64,000 nt of DNA from Richelia sinica FACHB-800. GTDB lineage: Bacteria > Cyanobacteriota > Cyanobacteriia > Cyanobacteriales > Nostocaceae. Of the stretch, positions 1-9,262 are shown one piece after another (the first letter of the stretch is position 1; each line of letters opens with the position of its first letter). The stretch lies in contig NZ_JACJTT010000015.1 in NCBI RefSeq assembly GCF_014698825.1, forward strand, positions 1 to 64,000, written 5' to 3'. The translations under genes were made by a program, and so were the position numbers. Below the pieces are notes generated by a model that worked only from the letters and a program-made list of their open reading frames with translations, did not search any database and had not been told where the DNA came from.

Positions 1-115
1 CTGGTTTAGTCTTTCTCTATCTTGTTCTCTTGGCAGGTTTTTGTTCATGCCCGTGATACTCTATCCAATTGTCCCTTTTGTCAATCCCCCTCCACCTGAA
101 TCCTTACATTTTTTC
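1..115. repeat. Copy A of a dispersed ~100 bp repeat
   Basis: This stretch, which may begin before the window, aligns almost without gaps to 31304-31408. Shared blocks include CAGGTTTTTG / TAGGTTTTTG, a GATACT core, CCCTTTTGTCAAT, and TCCACCT followed by AATCCT. By eye the identity is roughly three quarters. No reading frame explains the conservation. It lies just past the 3' end of the tRNA-Ser gene. Function unknown. Confidence 0.6.
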
Positions 116-178
116 AATAGAAATATTACGCCCCTCACTTTATCTGTAGCGTCTATGTTTGCAACAAATTTTACTCAA

Positions 179-263
179 CGGAGAGGGGGGGATTCGAACC
201 CCCGGAGGTTTTAGCCTCATCCGATTTCAAGTCGGACGCATTCGACCACTCTGCCACCTCTCC
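179..263 (-). tRNA. tRNA-Ser (UGA)
   Basis: Read on the minus strand, the sequence folds as a class II tRNA. The acceptor stem is GGAGAGG paired with CCTCTCC, and the discriminator base is G, as expected for serine. The anticodon is TGA, with its complement at 227-229, inside the loop CTTGAAA. There is a long variable arm and a T-arm GGGGGTTCGAATCCCCC. The CCA end is not encoded: the bases after the discriminator read TTG. The length of about 85 nt and the long variable arm exclude non-serine/leucine identities, and the anticodon settles serine. Confidence 0.97.
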
Positions 264-361
264 AAATAATCTGTCGTTCTTGACTGCTGTCATCATTGCA
301 CGGTAATAGGGCGCTTTTGGCAACTAGCACAAAAACCGACAGATAACAGTATATCCTATCA

Positions 362-1285
362 TTACAAAGTTGGCACTACTGAAGGGGAACGTTGATAAAA
401 AATTTCTTGGGAAACTATCTGAAAGTCTTCCCCCACCCACACTAAAGAGGCTTGGGTAACTACATTTTCCGCCAAAGTCACAAGAGAAAAATTCCTCAAC
501 TTCACACCTTGTTTTTCCACAATGCGGGGTACAGTGGCTGCATTTAAGTAAATAATGCCTTCTGGACTTTTAAATACTGCTTTCCGCATCACCTGCTTAG
601 TATGACGGAGTGTACGGTGCATATGGCCAAAGGTGACTAGGGGGATAGTTTTACCAGTGGTGAGACACAGAGAAATGGCCTCAGCTAAATCAGGGTCGCC
701 AAAATCCCCACCGATGGGATGCCAATCTTTACCACAGGGGTCTTCGGGGCGATCGCCTAAACCACTCGGCCCATTATGACCGACAAAGATAATGTTGTCA
801 CAAGCGGCACTTTTGACAGCTTGAAAAATTTTCTCTGCTGACTCTTCCAAGCTGTTGACACCATATCTTTCTCTACAGATGTCAGCGAACTTCCACTCTG
901 GCCCACCCCAGCTAAAGGGACGACCCCCAACCACAGTTAAATTCCAATCAGGGAAATCCAACTTGCCATAACCAACTTGGGTAGAACCTAATAAATCCAG
1001 TTGTGCTTGTACCCAATCTTCCTTGGTTCTGTCATAGGGACATTTTTTCCGTCCCCATTCTGTGGCCGTGTACCAGGCATCATGATTTCCCATGACTACT
1101 GCTTTGGGAATTGCCAGGGAAGCGATCGCCCTGACCACTTCCACTGATTCATTACCAAAATCCCCCACAAACAGCACCAAATCCACACCCAGATGCTTGA
1201 GTGCTATGCCATCTTCCACTTCCCACTGGTCGTGAACGTCGCCAACTACAGCAATTTTGAGATTTTGAGTTTTTTGACTGGTCAT
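362..1285 (-). CDS. Calcineurin-like metallophosphoesterase (cyanobacterial TIGR04168-like)
   Basis: The 307-residue protein shows the complete metal-binding signature of calcineurin-like phosphoesterases: GDVHDQW at residues 15-21, GDFGNE near 41, GNHD near 66, GHNGP near 169 and GHMHR near 222. It should be a cytoplasmic dinuclear-metal phosphoesterase, since no signal peptide or membrane segment is visible. Cyanobacteria and plants carry a conserved family of this length and pattern (TIGR04168), whose substrate I do not know. It is divergent from nadA, with 151 bp between the starts, and its 3' end faces the tRNA-Ser gene. The start at 1285 gives a compact N-terminus directly ahead of the first metal motif. 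Confidence 0.9.
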   Translation of the reverse strand: MTSQKTQNLKIAVVGDVHDQWEVEDGIALKHLGVDLVLFVGDFGNESVEVVRAIASLAIPKAVVMGNHDAWYTATEWGRKKCPYDRTKEDWVQAQLDLLGSTQVGYGKLDFPDWNLTVVGGRPFSWGGPEWKFADICRERYGVNSLEESAEKIFQAVKSAACDNIIFVGHNGPSGLGDRPEDPCGKDWHPIGGDFGDPDLAEAISLCLTTGKTIPLVTFGHMHRTLRHTKQVMRKAVFKSPEGIIYLNAATVPRIVEKQGVKLRNFSLVTLAENVVTQASLVWVGEDFQIVSQEIFYQRSPSVVPTL

Positions 1286-1436
1286 GCCACTTTAAAAAGC
1301 TGTCTAATTCCAGCATAGGCAACTCCGCCCAATTTGGACACAACTTCAGGAGATTAACCGTCCACTATTTTTGGTAAAAAATACTATAATTAATTGTAAC
1401 AAAAACATAAATTGCAGCTAAAAGCAACTTCTAACT

Positions 1437-2399
1437 GTGTTTACAACTACAATTACTCCCAACCAACAGGGTATACCACTAGATTTATTTGCCGCCATTG
1501 AGGATTTAAAAAAAGAACTCAATGCAGTGATATTAGCCCATTATTATCAAGACCCAGATATTCAAGATATTGCCGACTTTATTGGCGATTCCTTACAACT
1601 AGCCAGGGCCGCAGCTAACACCAATGCAGATGTGATTGTCTTTGCTGGGGTTCATTTCATGGCAGAAACCGCCAAAATCCTCAATCCAGATAAATTGGTA
1701 TTGCTGCCAGACTTAGATGCTGGTTGTTCCTTAGCTGATAGTTGTCCTCCAGAGGAATTTGCCGCTTTCAAAGCTGCCCATCCCAATCATTTAGTAGTGT
1801 CTTATATTAACTGCTCTGCCGAAATCAAGGCCATGAGCGATATTATTTGTACCAGTTCCAATGCGGTGAAAATCGTGGAACAAATACCCAAAGACCAGCC
1901 GATTATTTTTGCCCCAGATCGGAACTTGGGACGATACGTGATGGAACAAACTGGCAGAGATTTAGTATTGTGGCAAGGTAGCTGCATCGTCCATGAAACC
2001 TTTTCCGAAAAGAAAATCGTCCAATTAAAAATTACCCATCCTGAAGCAGAAGCGATCGCTCACCCAGAATGTGAAACCAGCGTCCTCCGCCACGCCAGTT
2101 TTATTGGCTCTACAGCCGCTTTACTTAATTATTGTCAAAAAAGCCCTAGCCAAGAATTTATCGTTGCTACAGAGCCTGGCATCATCCACCAGATGCAAAA
2201 ATTAGCACCCCATAAACACTTTATTCCCGCTCCTCCAGAAAACAACTGTAACTGCAACGAATGCCCATTTATGCGGTTAAACACCTTAGAAAAACTTTAT
2301 TTAGCCATGAAAAATCGCTCTCCAGAAATTACCATGTCAGAAGATATTCGCGTGGCAGCACTGCGACCAATCCAAAGAATGTTGGAAATGAGTGTTTAG
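1437..2399 (+). CDS. nadA: Quinolinate synthase A
   Basis: NadA condenses iminoaspartate with dihydroxyacetone phosphate to make quinolinate, the second step of de novo NAD synthesis. The 320-residue protein has the family pattern [18 protein letters not shown] near the N-terminus. The expected [4Fe-4S] cysteines lie in [11 protein letters not shown], in WQGSCIVHE and in the C-terminal [12 protein letters not shown]. The start is GTG at 1437, with no strong Shine-Dalgarno sequence visible; no better upstream start is in frame. It is transcribed away from the metallophosphoesterase gene. No nadB or nadC is seen next to it. Confidence 0.96.
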   Translation: MFTTTITPNQQGIPLDLFAAIEDLKKELNAVILAHYYQDPDIQDIADFIGDSLQLARAAANTNADVIVFAGVHFMAETAKILNPDKLVLLPDLDAGCSLADSCPPEEFAAFKAAHPNHLVVSYINCSAEIKAMSDIICTSSNAVKIVEQIPKDQPIIFAPDRNLGRYVMEQTGRDLVLWQGSCIVHETFSEKKIVQLKITHPEAEAIAHPECETSVLRHASFIGSTAALLNYCQKSPSQEFIVATEPGIIHQMQKLAPHKHFIPAPPENNCNCNECPFMRLNTLEKLYLAMKNRSPEITMSEDIRVAALRPIQRMLEMSV

Positions 2400-2710
2400 A
2401 CTCAGATATTAATTCCTTAAGGGATTTTCAGGAAATCAATGATCCAATCGGGCTTCTAGTCTGGGTTTAAGGGACGGCCATCTTACCTAACCCCCAAAAA
2501 TTAATTAGACCTCTAGTGGTCATTGAAGTAGAGACGTTGTATACAACGTCTCTACTATGTTTGATTTGAAAATTCCCCAATTCATTAAGTTTGCAACTTC
2601 TGACCGTCTAAGTAACGGTCATTTACAAACACAAAACATATCGCCCATCTGCACTAGCTTATAATTTCCAAGGGGACGCGCTTCTCCATCGGTTAGTTTA
2701 AGGGGGATAA
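2400..2710. other. Intergenic region between nadA and the CPBP protease
   Basis: This 311 bp holds one clear element, the 30-bp palindrome at 2527-2556. The rest is AT-rich with no supported ORF. The promoter of the downstream gene should be here, but I cannot place a convincing -35/-10 pair. Confidence 0.5.
2527..2556. repeat. Perfect 30-bp palindrome, GTAGAGACGTTG type
   Basis: The arms AGTAGAGACGTTGTA and TACAACGTCTCTACT are exact reverse complements with no spacer. Palindromes built on the core GTAGAGACGTTG are, to my knowledge, a common short interspersed repeat of filamentous cyanobacteria. No poly-T run follows, so it is not a typical intrinsic terminator. Confidence 0.75.
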
Positions 2711-4297
2711 ATGACTATCAAACGGTTGCTTTTAATTGCGATGACACTGTTAGCGGTGGGTTTGTCATCTATATCTTTATCGAATAGTTGGCAAAAACCT
2801 CAGTTCCAAAGTCTGCTGGAACTTTATCAAACCAATATTGTCCTGCAAGCACAGGCTTGGCAACCTGAAGATAGTTCTGAGAGTGATATCCAAAACTTCC
2901 GAGAATTAATTCTGGGTGATAAACCTTTAGACAGCGCCCAACAACAATATCAACAAGCACAGCAGTCTGTCCAAGGGAATTTAGAGAAAACCAAGCAGAA
3001 ATTAGCTCAACTTCATTCCCCCAGTACCACCATCATTACAACGCCAAAACCTCTACCTGAGAAATCTCCAGCTACCCAAATCTCTGGTCAAAGTCAAGAA
3101 AAACAATTACAAAAATCTCTGCAACAGCAGGAAAAACTACTAGCTGAGTTGAACTTGCGGCTAGGTATTTTACAAGCAACAGCAGGAGAAACAGAGAAAG
3201 CCATTTCAAGCTGGAGTCAATTATCACAGACAGCAGAGGTAGATAGTCAAACAGAATTACAAGCAACAGCAAATGTATTAACGGGAATCTGGAGTAACCC
3301 ACCTCGTGTTTTACCCAATTCTCAACAGCTAATACAAAACAATTTAGCTGGTTGGTTTCGTTCTACAGCCTTGATTCAGTTATACCAACTCCAGCAGCGT
3401 CAAGATGCACTCACCGCGGTGGAAACGGAACGACAAGAAACAGCTAGTGCGGCAATATTGAAACTAGCCCTCATTGCTACTATTCCTAGTGTCACTGCCT
3501 TAATTGGTTCAATATTATTAGTTTTTTTGCTATTGCAACGTTTAATCAAAGGCAAAGAAGCAATTTTAGCCCAAAATGCAGAATTAGTTTGGTCAACTCC
3601 TTGGAATGGGGAAACGGTTTTACAAGTTTTTGTGTTTGGCTTTTTATTAATGGGACAATTGTTTATCCCAGAATTATTAACACTATTACCATTGCCTAGA
3701 GGGACAGGTAATGCTCGCATCGAAGCTTTTTCCGTGTTTGTCAGTTATCTCTTAGTGGCAACTGGTGCGGTGTCAGTGTTGTATTTATCAATTAAACGCT
3801 ATTTCCCCCTACCAGAACAATGGTTTCGCTTCAGTCTCAAAGGTAATTGGTTTTTGTGGGGACTAGGAGGCTACTGTACAGCTTTACCAATAGTGGTGAT
3901 TGTTTCTTTGATTAATCAACAATTATGGCGGGGACAAGGAGGTAGTAACCCTCTGTTACAACTAGCCCTAGAAAGTCGAGATTTTGTGGCTTTGGGGATA
4001 TTTTTCTTTACAGCTGCCATTGCTGCCCCCTTATTTGAAGAATTTCTCTTTCGGGGATTTTTGTTACCGTCCCTGACTCGGTATATTCCCGTTTGGGCAG
4101 CGATTTTGGCTAGTAGTGTGTTATTTGCGGTTGCTCACCTCAGCTTGTCAGAAATCTTGCCATTGACAGCTTTGGGGATAGTTCTGGGATTAGTATACAC
4201 GCGATCGCGCAATCTCCTCTCTTCTATGCTTCTCCACAGCCTTTGGAATAGTGGAACTTTACTCAGTTTATTTCTCTTAGGTAGCGGGAATAATTAA
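2711..4297 (+). CDS. CPBP-family intramembrane protease (CAAX/Abi type)
   Basis: The 528-residue protein starts with a hydrophobic signal or anchor segment (about residues 3-25). A Gln-rich, coiled-coil-prone extracytoplasmic region follows (about 30-190), then a hydrophobic helix near 250-275 and a C-terminal multi-spanning domain. That domain carries the three CPBP motifs: EEFLFRG near 443, FAVAHLS near 472 and LLHSLWNSG near 508. These supply the Glu, Arg, His and Asn residues of the glutamic intramembrane protease active site. Relatives cleave prenylated proteins or process peptides; the substrate here is unknown. The long N-terminal coiled-coil module is larger than in the usual family member. 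The gene is convergent with the next one, 69 bp apart. Confidence 0.88.
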   Translation: MTIKRLLLIAMTLLAVGLSSISLSNSWQKPQFQSLLELYQTNIVLQAQAWQPEDSSESDIQNFRELILGDKPLDSAQQQYQQAQQSVQGNLEKTKQKLAQLHSPSTTIITTPKPLPEKSPATQISGQSQEKQLQKSLQQQEKLLAELNLRLGILQATAGETEKAISSWSQLSQTAEVDSQTELQATANVLTGIWSNPPRVLPNSQQLIQNNLAGWFRSTALIQLYQLQQRQDALTAVETERQETASAAILKLALIATIPSVTALIGSILLVFLLLQRLIKGKEAILAQNAELVWSTPWNGETVLQVFVFGFLLMGQLFIPELLTLLPLPRGTGNARIEAFSVFVSYLLVATGAVSVLYLSIKRYFPLPEQWFRFSLKGNWFLWGLGGYCTALPIVVIVSLINQQLWRGQGGSNPLLQLALESRDFVALGIFFFTAAIAAPLFEEFLFRGFLLPSLTRYIPVWAAILASSVLFAVAHLSLSEILPLTALGIVLGLVYTRSRNLLSSMLLHSLWNSGTLLSLFLLGSGNN

Positions 4298-4366
4298 TTA
4301 GAAGTTCAGAACTGTTACGTTACACCTTGTCGATGAAAACAGCCTTTGATGAGTACAACGACAGAT

Positions 4367-5827
4367 TTAATTGAATCCCATTAAACCTTTGAAAAAGTAG
4401 AAAATATTCCTCAACATCGCTTCTACCCAAAGCATGGCACGGTCTAACCAAGCTAAAATTTGCTCTAAGGGATGCTTTTCATAACCTAACAAAGTGGCAG
4501 AAATTTCGATCCAATCTGGTTTGGCTTCAAATCCAGATTGTTCACCAACTTGCATTTTTTTACTTCCCTCCAATTGTTTATCATTGATGGATGGGTTTGA
4601 TGTAGCTGCTGATGGTTCTTGCAAAAATTCTTCATCAGATACATTGGGGGAATTGTCTACTTCTCTCTCAATGGCATTTTCTGTAACCTCACCAAATAAA
4701 TCATCCCAACTTAGCCAAGGGTCTTCTATATTTTCAGCAACGAATTGATGATTGTCGGGTAATATTTGCCGTTTCCCTGGAACAGGGGTAAAGGAGGATT
4801 GTAAATTCTTGACTTCAGTTTGAATTCTCTTTCTATCCCTATCACCAAAAAAGTAATTAATAGCGGCTGCAATTAATTCAGAGATATTTAACTGCTGATG
4901 TTCTACTTTGTCACTATTAACAGTGATTTCTCCTCTCGCTTCTACGTATTCTTTGCCATAAAGGAAGATATTTAGCTGAGTTTGAGCAGTTTTGATAATT
5001 CCTTGACCTTGGTTCTGCACAGGGACTAAGGCTTGAGATTCTAAATTAGCCACAACTGTGTCGAAAAATGCCAAAATTCTCCCAAATTTGAAGAAAGATA
5101 ATGGTGAACTATCTTCAATAGCTGAACTAGATGGTAAGGCTGTTTGATTTTCTTGATTTTGACCTGTGAGCTTATTTAAAATATTGTCAATTTTAGGTAA
5201 TAACTCTTGTTGTTTCGCTTCGGCAATTAACTGCAAAGAATATTTGTATTCAGTTATTTCACTATTAATTCTATCAGCTAATTTATGCTGTTGTTGGGGT
5301 GTTAAAACATCTAAGATTCGATTATCCGTAGTCACCAAAACTAAATGGCGATTTTCTAATTGTGATGCGATTCCTTGTACCTTGGGGATATGATGCTGGA
5401 GGGAATCTTCTGTTGGTAGGGAGTGAGTAAGTTGAGAATCAATTTGTGGTTGTTTGCGAGTAATTTTCGACCACCAAGACCCCAATACAGTTAAGGGGTT
5501 GTGACTGGGAGAACTTGTTTCCACCACTGCGGGAGAAGGGAGATGTTCCACCACTTCTAAGATATTTTGAATTGGTGTGTCCGTGGCTGGTGCTTCTAGT
5601 TGTAATTGTGGTTTTGTGGCTGCGGTACTAGATTTTAAACCCTTGCCCACGGATTCATCAGGTTGTAGGATTTTGTAAAGTGGGTACAACAGCGCCTCCA
5701 CACTCCATTTTGCGGCTACTTGTAAATTTCTGAAGCCGCTTTCCCACTGTTGTGTCAACCGCCGAGATTGCTGGTAGACAAAGTTAAAGAGTTTACTTTG
5801 ATAACGACTAGAGGAACCAGAAGACAT
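4367..5827 (-). CDS. Conserved hypothetical protein, cyanobacterial
   Basis: I do not recognise a characterised family in this 486-residue protein. There is no signal peptide. The first 60 residues are basic and aromatic. The middle (about 100-250) is polar with Ser/Thr/Pro-rich linkers, and an acidic linker spans about 370-440. The C-terminus has an amphipathic-to-hydrophobic segment (about 455-486, ending in FFKGLMGFN) that could bind a membrane. Codon use and HIP1 density look like its neighbours. It is divergent from the alpha-mannosidase gene, 89 bp between starts. Confidence 0.8.
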   Translation of the reverse strand: MSSGSSSRYQSKLFNFVYQQSRRLTQQWESGFRNLQVAAKWSVEALLYPLYKILQPDESVGKGLKSSTAATKPQLQLEAPATDTPIQNILEVVEHLPSPAVVETSSPSHNPLTVLGSWWSKITRKQPQIDSQLTHSLPTEDSLQHHIPKVQGIASQLENRHLVLVTTDNRILDVLTPQQQHKLADRINSEITEYKYSLQLIAEAKQQELLPKIDNILNKLTGQNQENQTALPSSSAIEDSSPLSFFKFGRILAFFDTVVANLESQALVPVQNQGQGIIKTAQTQLNIFLYGKEYVEARGEITVNSDKVEHQQLNISELIAAAINYFFGDRDRKRIQTEVKNLQSSFTPVPGKRQILPDNHQFVAENIEDPWLSWDDLFGEVTENAIEREVDNSPNVSDEEFLQEPSAATSNPSINDKQLEGSKKMQVGEQSGFEAKPDWIEISATLLGYEKHPLEQILAWLDRAMLWVEAMLRNIFYFFKGLMGFN

Positions 5828-5916
5828 GGTAATGATGTGTTAGTTGTACCGTAATGTGGTTGTGAGACTCCCGCAAAACTGTTAGTTTTCATCAGTGCCA
5901 TCATCTTATCGAAAAT

Positions 5917-8900
5917 ATGACCCTTCCCGTATCTCCAGCAAATACCAAATTTATCTTTGCAGCAATAGAAAACTTACGTTCTTGCTGTCAAGTTAATATT
6001 CAGTCTACTTGGTTTTACCACAATCAAGACTGGGTAATTACTGAGGTTATATCTTCCCATTGGTCAGATTGGCAACCTGTCCACCTAAATGATAAAGAAC
6101 ATATTGCGTGGAGTGGGGGAAAACAGGTGCTGTGGTTGCAACAAAGCTTTGTGGTTCCCCAAGCTTTACAGGGCTATGATTTGCAGGGGTTGGGGTTACG
6201 GTTAGCTTTGGTTTGGTGGGCAGACCAAGCGGAAGTTTATGTGAATGGTAAGTTGGTAGGAGAGGGTGATTTATTTGACTCGTCGCCGAGGGTGCTGTTG
6301 AGTGGGGATGTAAAATGTGGGGATGAATTTCTAGTTAATATCCGGTTAGTGAGTCCGGGCCATTGTGATGGAGCGTTGATGCGATCGCTTCTGGTGTACG
6401 AGTCAACAGATTATAATTCTCCTGACCCAGGTTTTGTGGCTGACGAGTTGGGGGTGATACAGCTATTTTTAGCTAAGTATGCACCAGATAAGTTAAATGA
6501 TTTAGCCGCAGCAGTTGAGGAAGTCGCAAATTATCATTTTCCAGACGACTGGAACACTTTTCTTGTTTCTCTCCGTCAAAAAATTCTCCAATTTCACATT
6601 CCTAATCTCAATTCTCACATTTATCTTTTGGGTCATGCTCATTTAGATTTAGCATGGCTGTGGCCTGTGAGTGAAACTTGGAATGCAGCACAAAATACCT
6701 TTGAGTCAGCTTTAAAGTTACAGCAAGACTTTCCAGAGTTAACCTTTTGCCATTCTACGCCAGCATTATACGCTTGGATTGAGGAACATCGACCAGATTT
6801 ATTTGCAGCGATTAAAAGCCAGGTAGACGCAGGAAAATGGGAAATTATGGGTGGTTTCTGGGTGGAACCAGATTTGAATTTAATTGCTGGGGAGTCCATA
6901 GTGCGGCAATTATTATATGGACAGCGTTATTTTCAAGAGAAATTCGGTCGTATTTCCCCTATAGTTTGGGTTCCTGATACCTTTGGTTTTTGTGCAACCT
7001 TACCCCAATTTCTAAGACAGGCCGGAATTGAGTATTTTGTCACCCAAAAATTGCGCTGGAATGATACCACTAAATTTGATTATGGATTATTTTGGTGGCG
7101 ATCGCCTGATGGTAGTCAAGTATTGAGTTTCATGTCTGCACCCATCGGCGAAGGTATCGACCCCATTAAAATGGCCACATACGCCTGTGAATGGCATAGC
7201 CAAACTGAGTTACAAGCATCGTTGTGGCTACCAGGAGTGGGTGATCATGGTGGTGGACCCACCCTTGATATGTTGGAAATTGGACGACGCTGGCAACATT
7301 CACCAGTATTCCCTAAATTAGAATTTACCACCGCCGAAAAGTATTTACAGCAAATTACATCCCACACAGCAAACCTTCCAGTTTGGGAAGACGAACTGTA
7401 TTTAGAATTCCATCGGGGATGTTACACCACCCACGCTGACCAAAAAGCGTGGAACCGACGATGTGAAAACCTGTTATATCAAGCTGAGTTATTCGCTACC
7501 TTAGCTAAAGTCTGCTGTGGGGTGAAATATCCCCAACAAGAAATAGAAACTGCCTGGAAACGAGTATTATTTAACCAATTTCACGATATTTTACCAGGTT
7601 CCTCAATTACTCAAGTGTATGAGGATGCTTTACCAGAATGGCAACAAGTGGAAGAGGTGGGAAGCAAAATATTAGAGGAATCATTGCAAGCGATCGCATC
7701 TCACATTAATCTACCATCGCCACCCCATCCCCAAAGTATACCTGTCATAGTTTTTAATTCTCTCAACTGGCAGCGTTGTGAAGTCGCCACCATCACTCTA
7801 CCTAATTCTCCAGAATCTCAACCCGGATGGCAAGTCTATGACATTTTAGGAAATCAACTTCCATCTCAACAGACCACATCTTCCACCCTAATTTTTCTTG
7901 CCTCTGTCCCCTGCGTAGGATATAACATTTTCTGGTTGACTCCATCAACTAACCAACCCACCACCCCACCTCCTCAGAACTGGACGCTAGAAAACCCATA
8001 TTTACGTATTCATGTCAACCCAGACACAGGAGACCTCAGCAGCGTCTTTGACAAAACCCAACAACGAGAAATTTTCAGCGGTGCCGGAAACCAAATACAA
8101 GGCTTCCAAGACAGTGGACAATATTGGGACGCTTGGAACATCGACCCCAATTATCACCATCATCCCTTATCCCCAACTCAGCTAAAATCAATCCATTGGC
8201 TAGAATATGGCCCAGTCCAACAGCGGTTGCGGGTAGTCCGTCAATTAGGTGCATCAGAATTTTGTCAAGACTACATCCTCCAAACCCATTCCCCCCTACT
8301 CAAAATTGCCAACACCGTGAATTGGCAAGAAAATCAAGTATTAGTGAAAGCAGCATTTCCTCTCAACCTAGAAGCTGATTTTGCTACCTATGAAATACCT
8401 TGTGGTGTAATTCAACGTACCACCAAACCTCAAACCCCATCTGAACAAGCTAAATGGGAAGTTCCTGCTTTACGTTGGGCCGACTTAACCGCATACACAC
8501 CCACAGGAAAATATGGTGTTAGTATTCTCAATGATTGTAAATATGGCTATGATGCCACATCTAACCAACTCCGTCTCACCCTGTTGAGAAGTCCCAACTG
8601 GCCAGACCCCCAAGCAGACCGAGGGTTACATCAGTTTACCTATGCCATATATCCCCATACAGATAGTTGGGAACAAGCACAAACAGTTAGATATGGCTAT
8701 GAGTTAAACATACCTTTGCAAATAGTAGTTAACCCACCCCAACAACCAACAGAAAATCAATTTCTTCCTATCACAGCATCAGCAGTAGAGTTTTTCAATT
8801 TATCCAATGAAAACTTAGTTTTAATGGCACTCAAACCCGCAGAAGATAATCCCGAAAAAATGATATTGAGATTTTATGAATGCCAAGGCAAAACAACTCC

Positions 8901-9045
8901 AATTTCTTGGACAAGTAACTTTTTCAAAATAGATGAACGAGTGAATTTACTAGAAGAAACAATGACAACCAATGTGCCAGAACCCAACAATATCGAACCT
9001 TGGCAAATCATCACCCTATCTCTTTCTCCAAACTATAGCAGGTGA
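5917..9045 (+). CDS. Alpha-mannosidase, glycoside hydrolase family 38
   Basis: The 1042-residue enzyme should hydrolyse alpha-mannosides. The catalytic domain starts near residue 230 with GHAHLDLAWLWP, the His/Asp zinc site of GH38. It continues with WVPDTFGF near 350, where the Asp is the family's nucleophile, and NQFHDILPGSSI near 556, the third conserved block. An N-terminal beta-sandwich-like region (1-220) precedes it and a beta-rich C-terminal region follows, as usual for bacterial GH38. No signal peptide is seen, so it is probably cytoplasmic and may act on storage or recycled glycans. Oddity: the last codons Tyr-Ser-Arg and the stop lie inside a dispersed repeat (TATAGCAGGTGA, 9034-9045), so the C-terminus appears to be supplied by the repeat. 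Confidence 0.93.
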   Translation: MTLPVSPANTKFIFAAIENLRSCCQVNIQSTWFYHNQDWVITEVISSHWSDWQPVHLNDKEHIAWSGGKQVLWLQQSFVVPQALQGYDLQGLGLRLALVWWADQAEVYVNGKLVGEGDLFDSSPRVLLSGDVKCGDEFLVNIRLVSPGHCDGALMRSLLVYESTDYNSPDPGFVADELGVIQLFLAKYAPDKLNDLAAAVEEVANYHFPDDWNTFLVSLRQKILQFHIPNLNSHIYLLGHAHLDLAWLWPVSETWNAAQNTFESALKLQQDFPELTFCHSTPALYAWIEEHRPDLFAAIKSQVDAGKWEIMGGFWVEPDLNLIAGESIVRQLLYGQRYFQEKFGRISPIVWVPDTFGFCATLPQFLRQAGIEYFVTQKLRWNDTTKFDYGLFWWRSPDGSQVLSFMSAPIGEGIDPIKMATYACEWHSQTELQASLWLPGVGDHGGGPTLDMLEIGRRWQHSPVFPKLEFTTAEKYLQQITSHTANLPVWEDELYLEFHRGCYTTHADQKAWNRRCENLLYQAELFATLAKVCCGVKYPQQEIETAWKRVLFNQFHDILPGSSITQVYEDALPEWQQVEEVGSKILEESLQAIASHINLPSPPHPQSIPVIVFNSLNWQRCEVATITLPNSPESQPGWQVYDILGNQLPSQQTTSSTLIFLASVPCVGYNIFWLTPSTNQPTTPPPQNWTLENPYLRIHVNPDTGDLSSVFDKTQQREIFSGAGNQIQGFQDSGQYWDAWNIDPNYHHHPLSPTQLKSIHWLEYGPVQQRLRVVRQLGASEFCQDYILQTHSPLLKIANTVNWQENQVLVKAAFPLNLEADFATYEIPCGVIQRTTKPQTPSEQAKWEVPALRWADLTAYTPTGKYGVSILNDCKYGYDATSNQLRLTLLRSPNWPDPQADRGLHQFTYAIYPHTDSWEQAQTVRYGYELNIPLQIVVNPPQQPTENQFLPITASAVEFFNLSNENLVLMALKPAEDNPEKMILRFYECQGKTTPISWTSNFFKIDERVNLLEETMTTNVPEPNNIEPWQIITLSLSPNYSR

Positions 9046-9055
9046 TAGGTGACAG
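9034..9055 (+). repeat. TATAGCAGGTGA repeat forming the 3' end of the alpha-mannosidase gene
   Basis: The sequence TATAGCA is followed by GGTGATA and GGTGACA, two units of the heptamer family seen also at 14354, 33343 and 34510. It encodes the final Tyr-Ser-Arg-stop of the upstream gene. A low-complexity pyrimidine-rich stretch follows at about 9085-9140. Confidence 0.7.
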
Positions 9056-9200
9056 AGTAGAGGGGAGGAAAAAGAAGATATTTCTATTCCTCCTTGTCTC
9101 CCTTGTCCTCCGTTTCCCCCATTTCCCTGTTCCCTCTCCCAAATATAAAATTTATTTGCACGACTACTTATACAGATAGCCAAAAAGCAACTTTAGGCAT

Positions 9201-9233
9201 AAAAAAAGTGGTTCTGCATAACACAGAACCACT
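9201..9233 (-). terminator. Intrinsic terminator of acsF
   Basis: On the minus strand the 10-bp stem AGTGGTTCTG / CAGAACCACT encloses a 7-base loop and is followed directly by a run of seven T. It lies 30 bp past the acsF stop codon, the classic position and form of a Rho-independent terminator. Confidence 0.9.
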
Positions 9234-9262
9234 CTTCAAGCTTGCTACAAAGTTAACTACAA

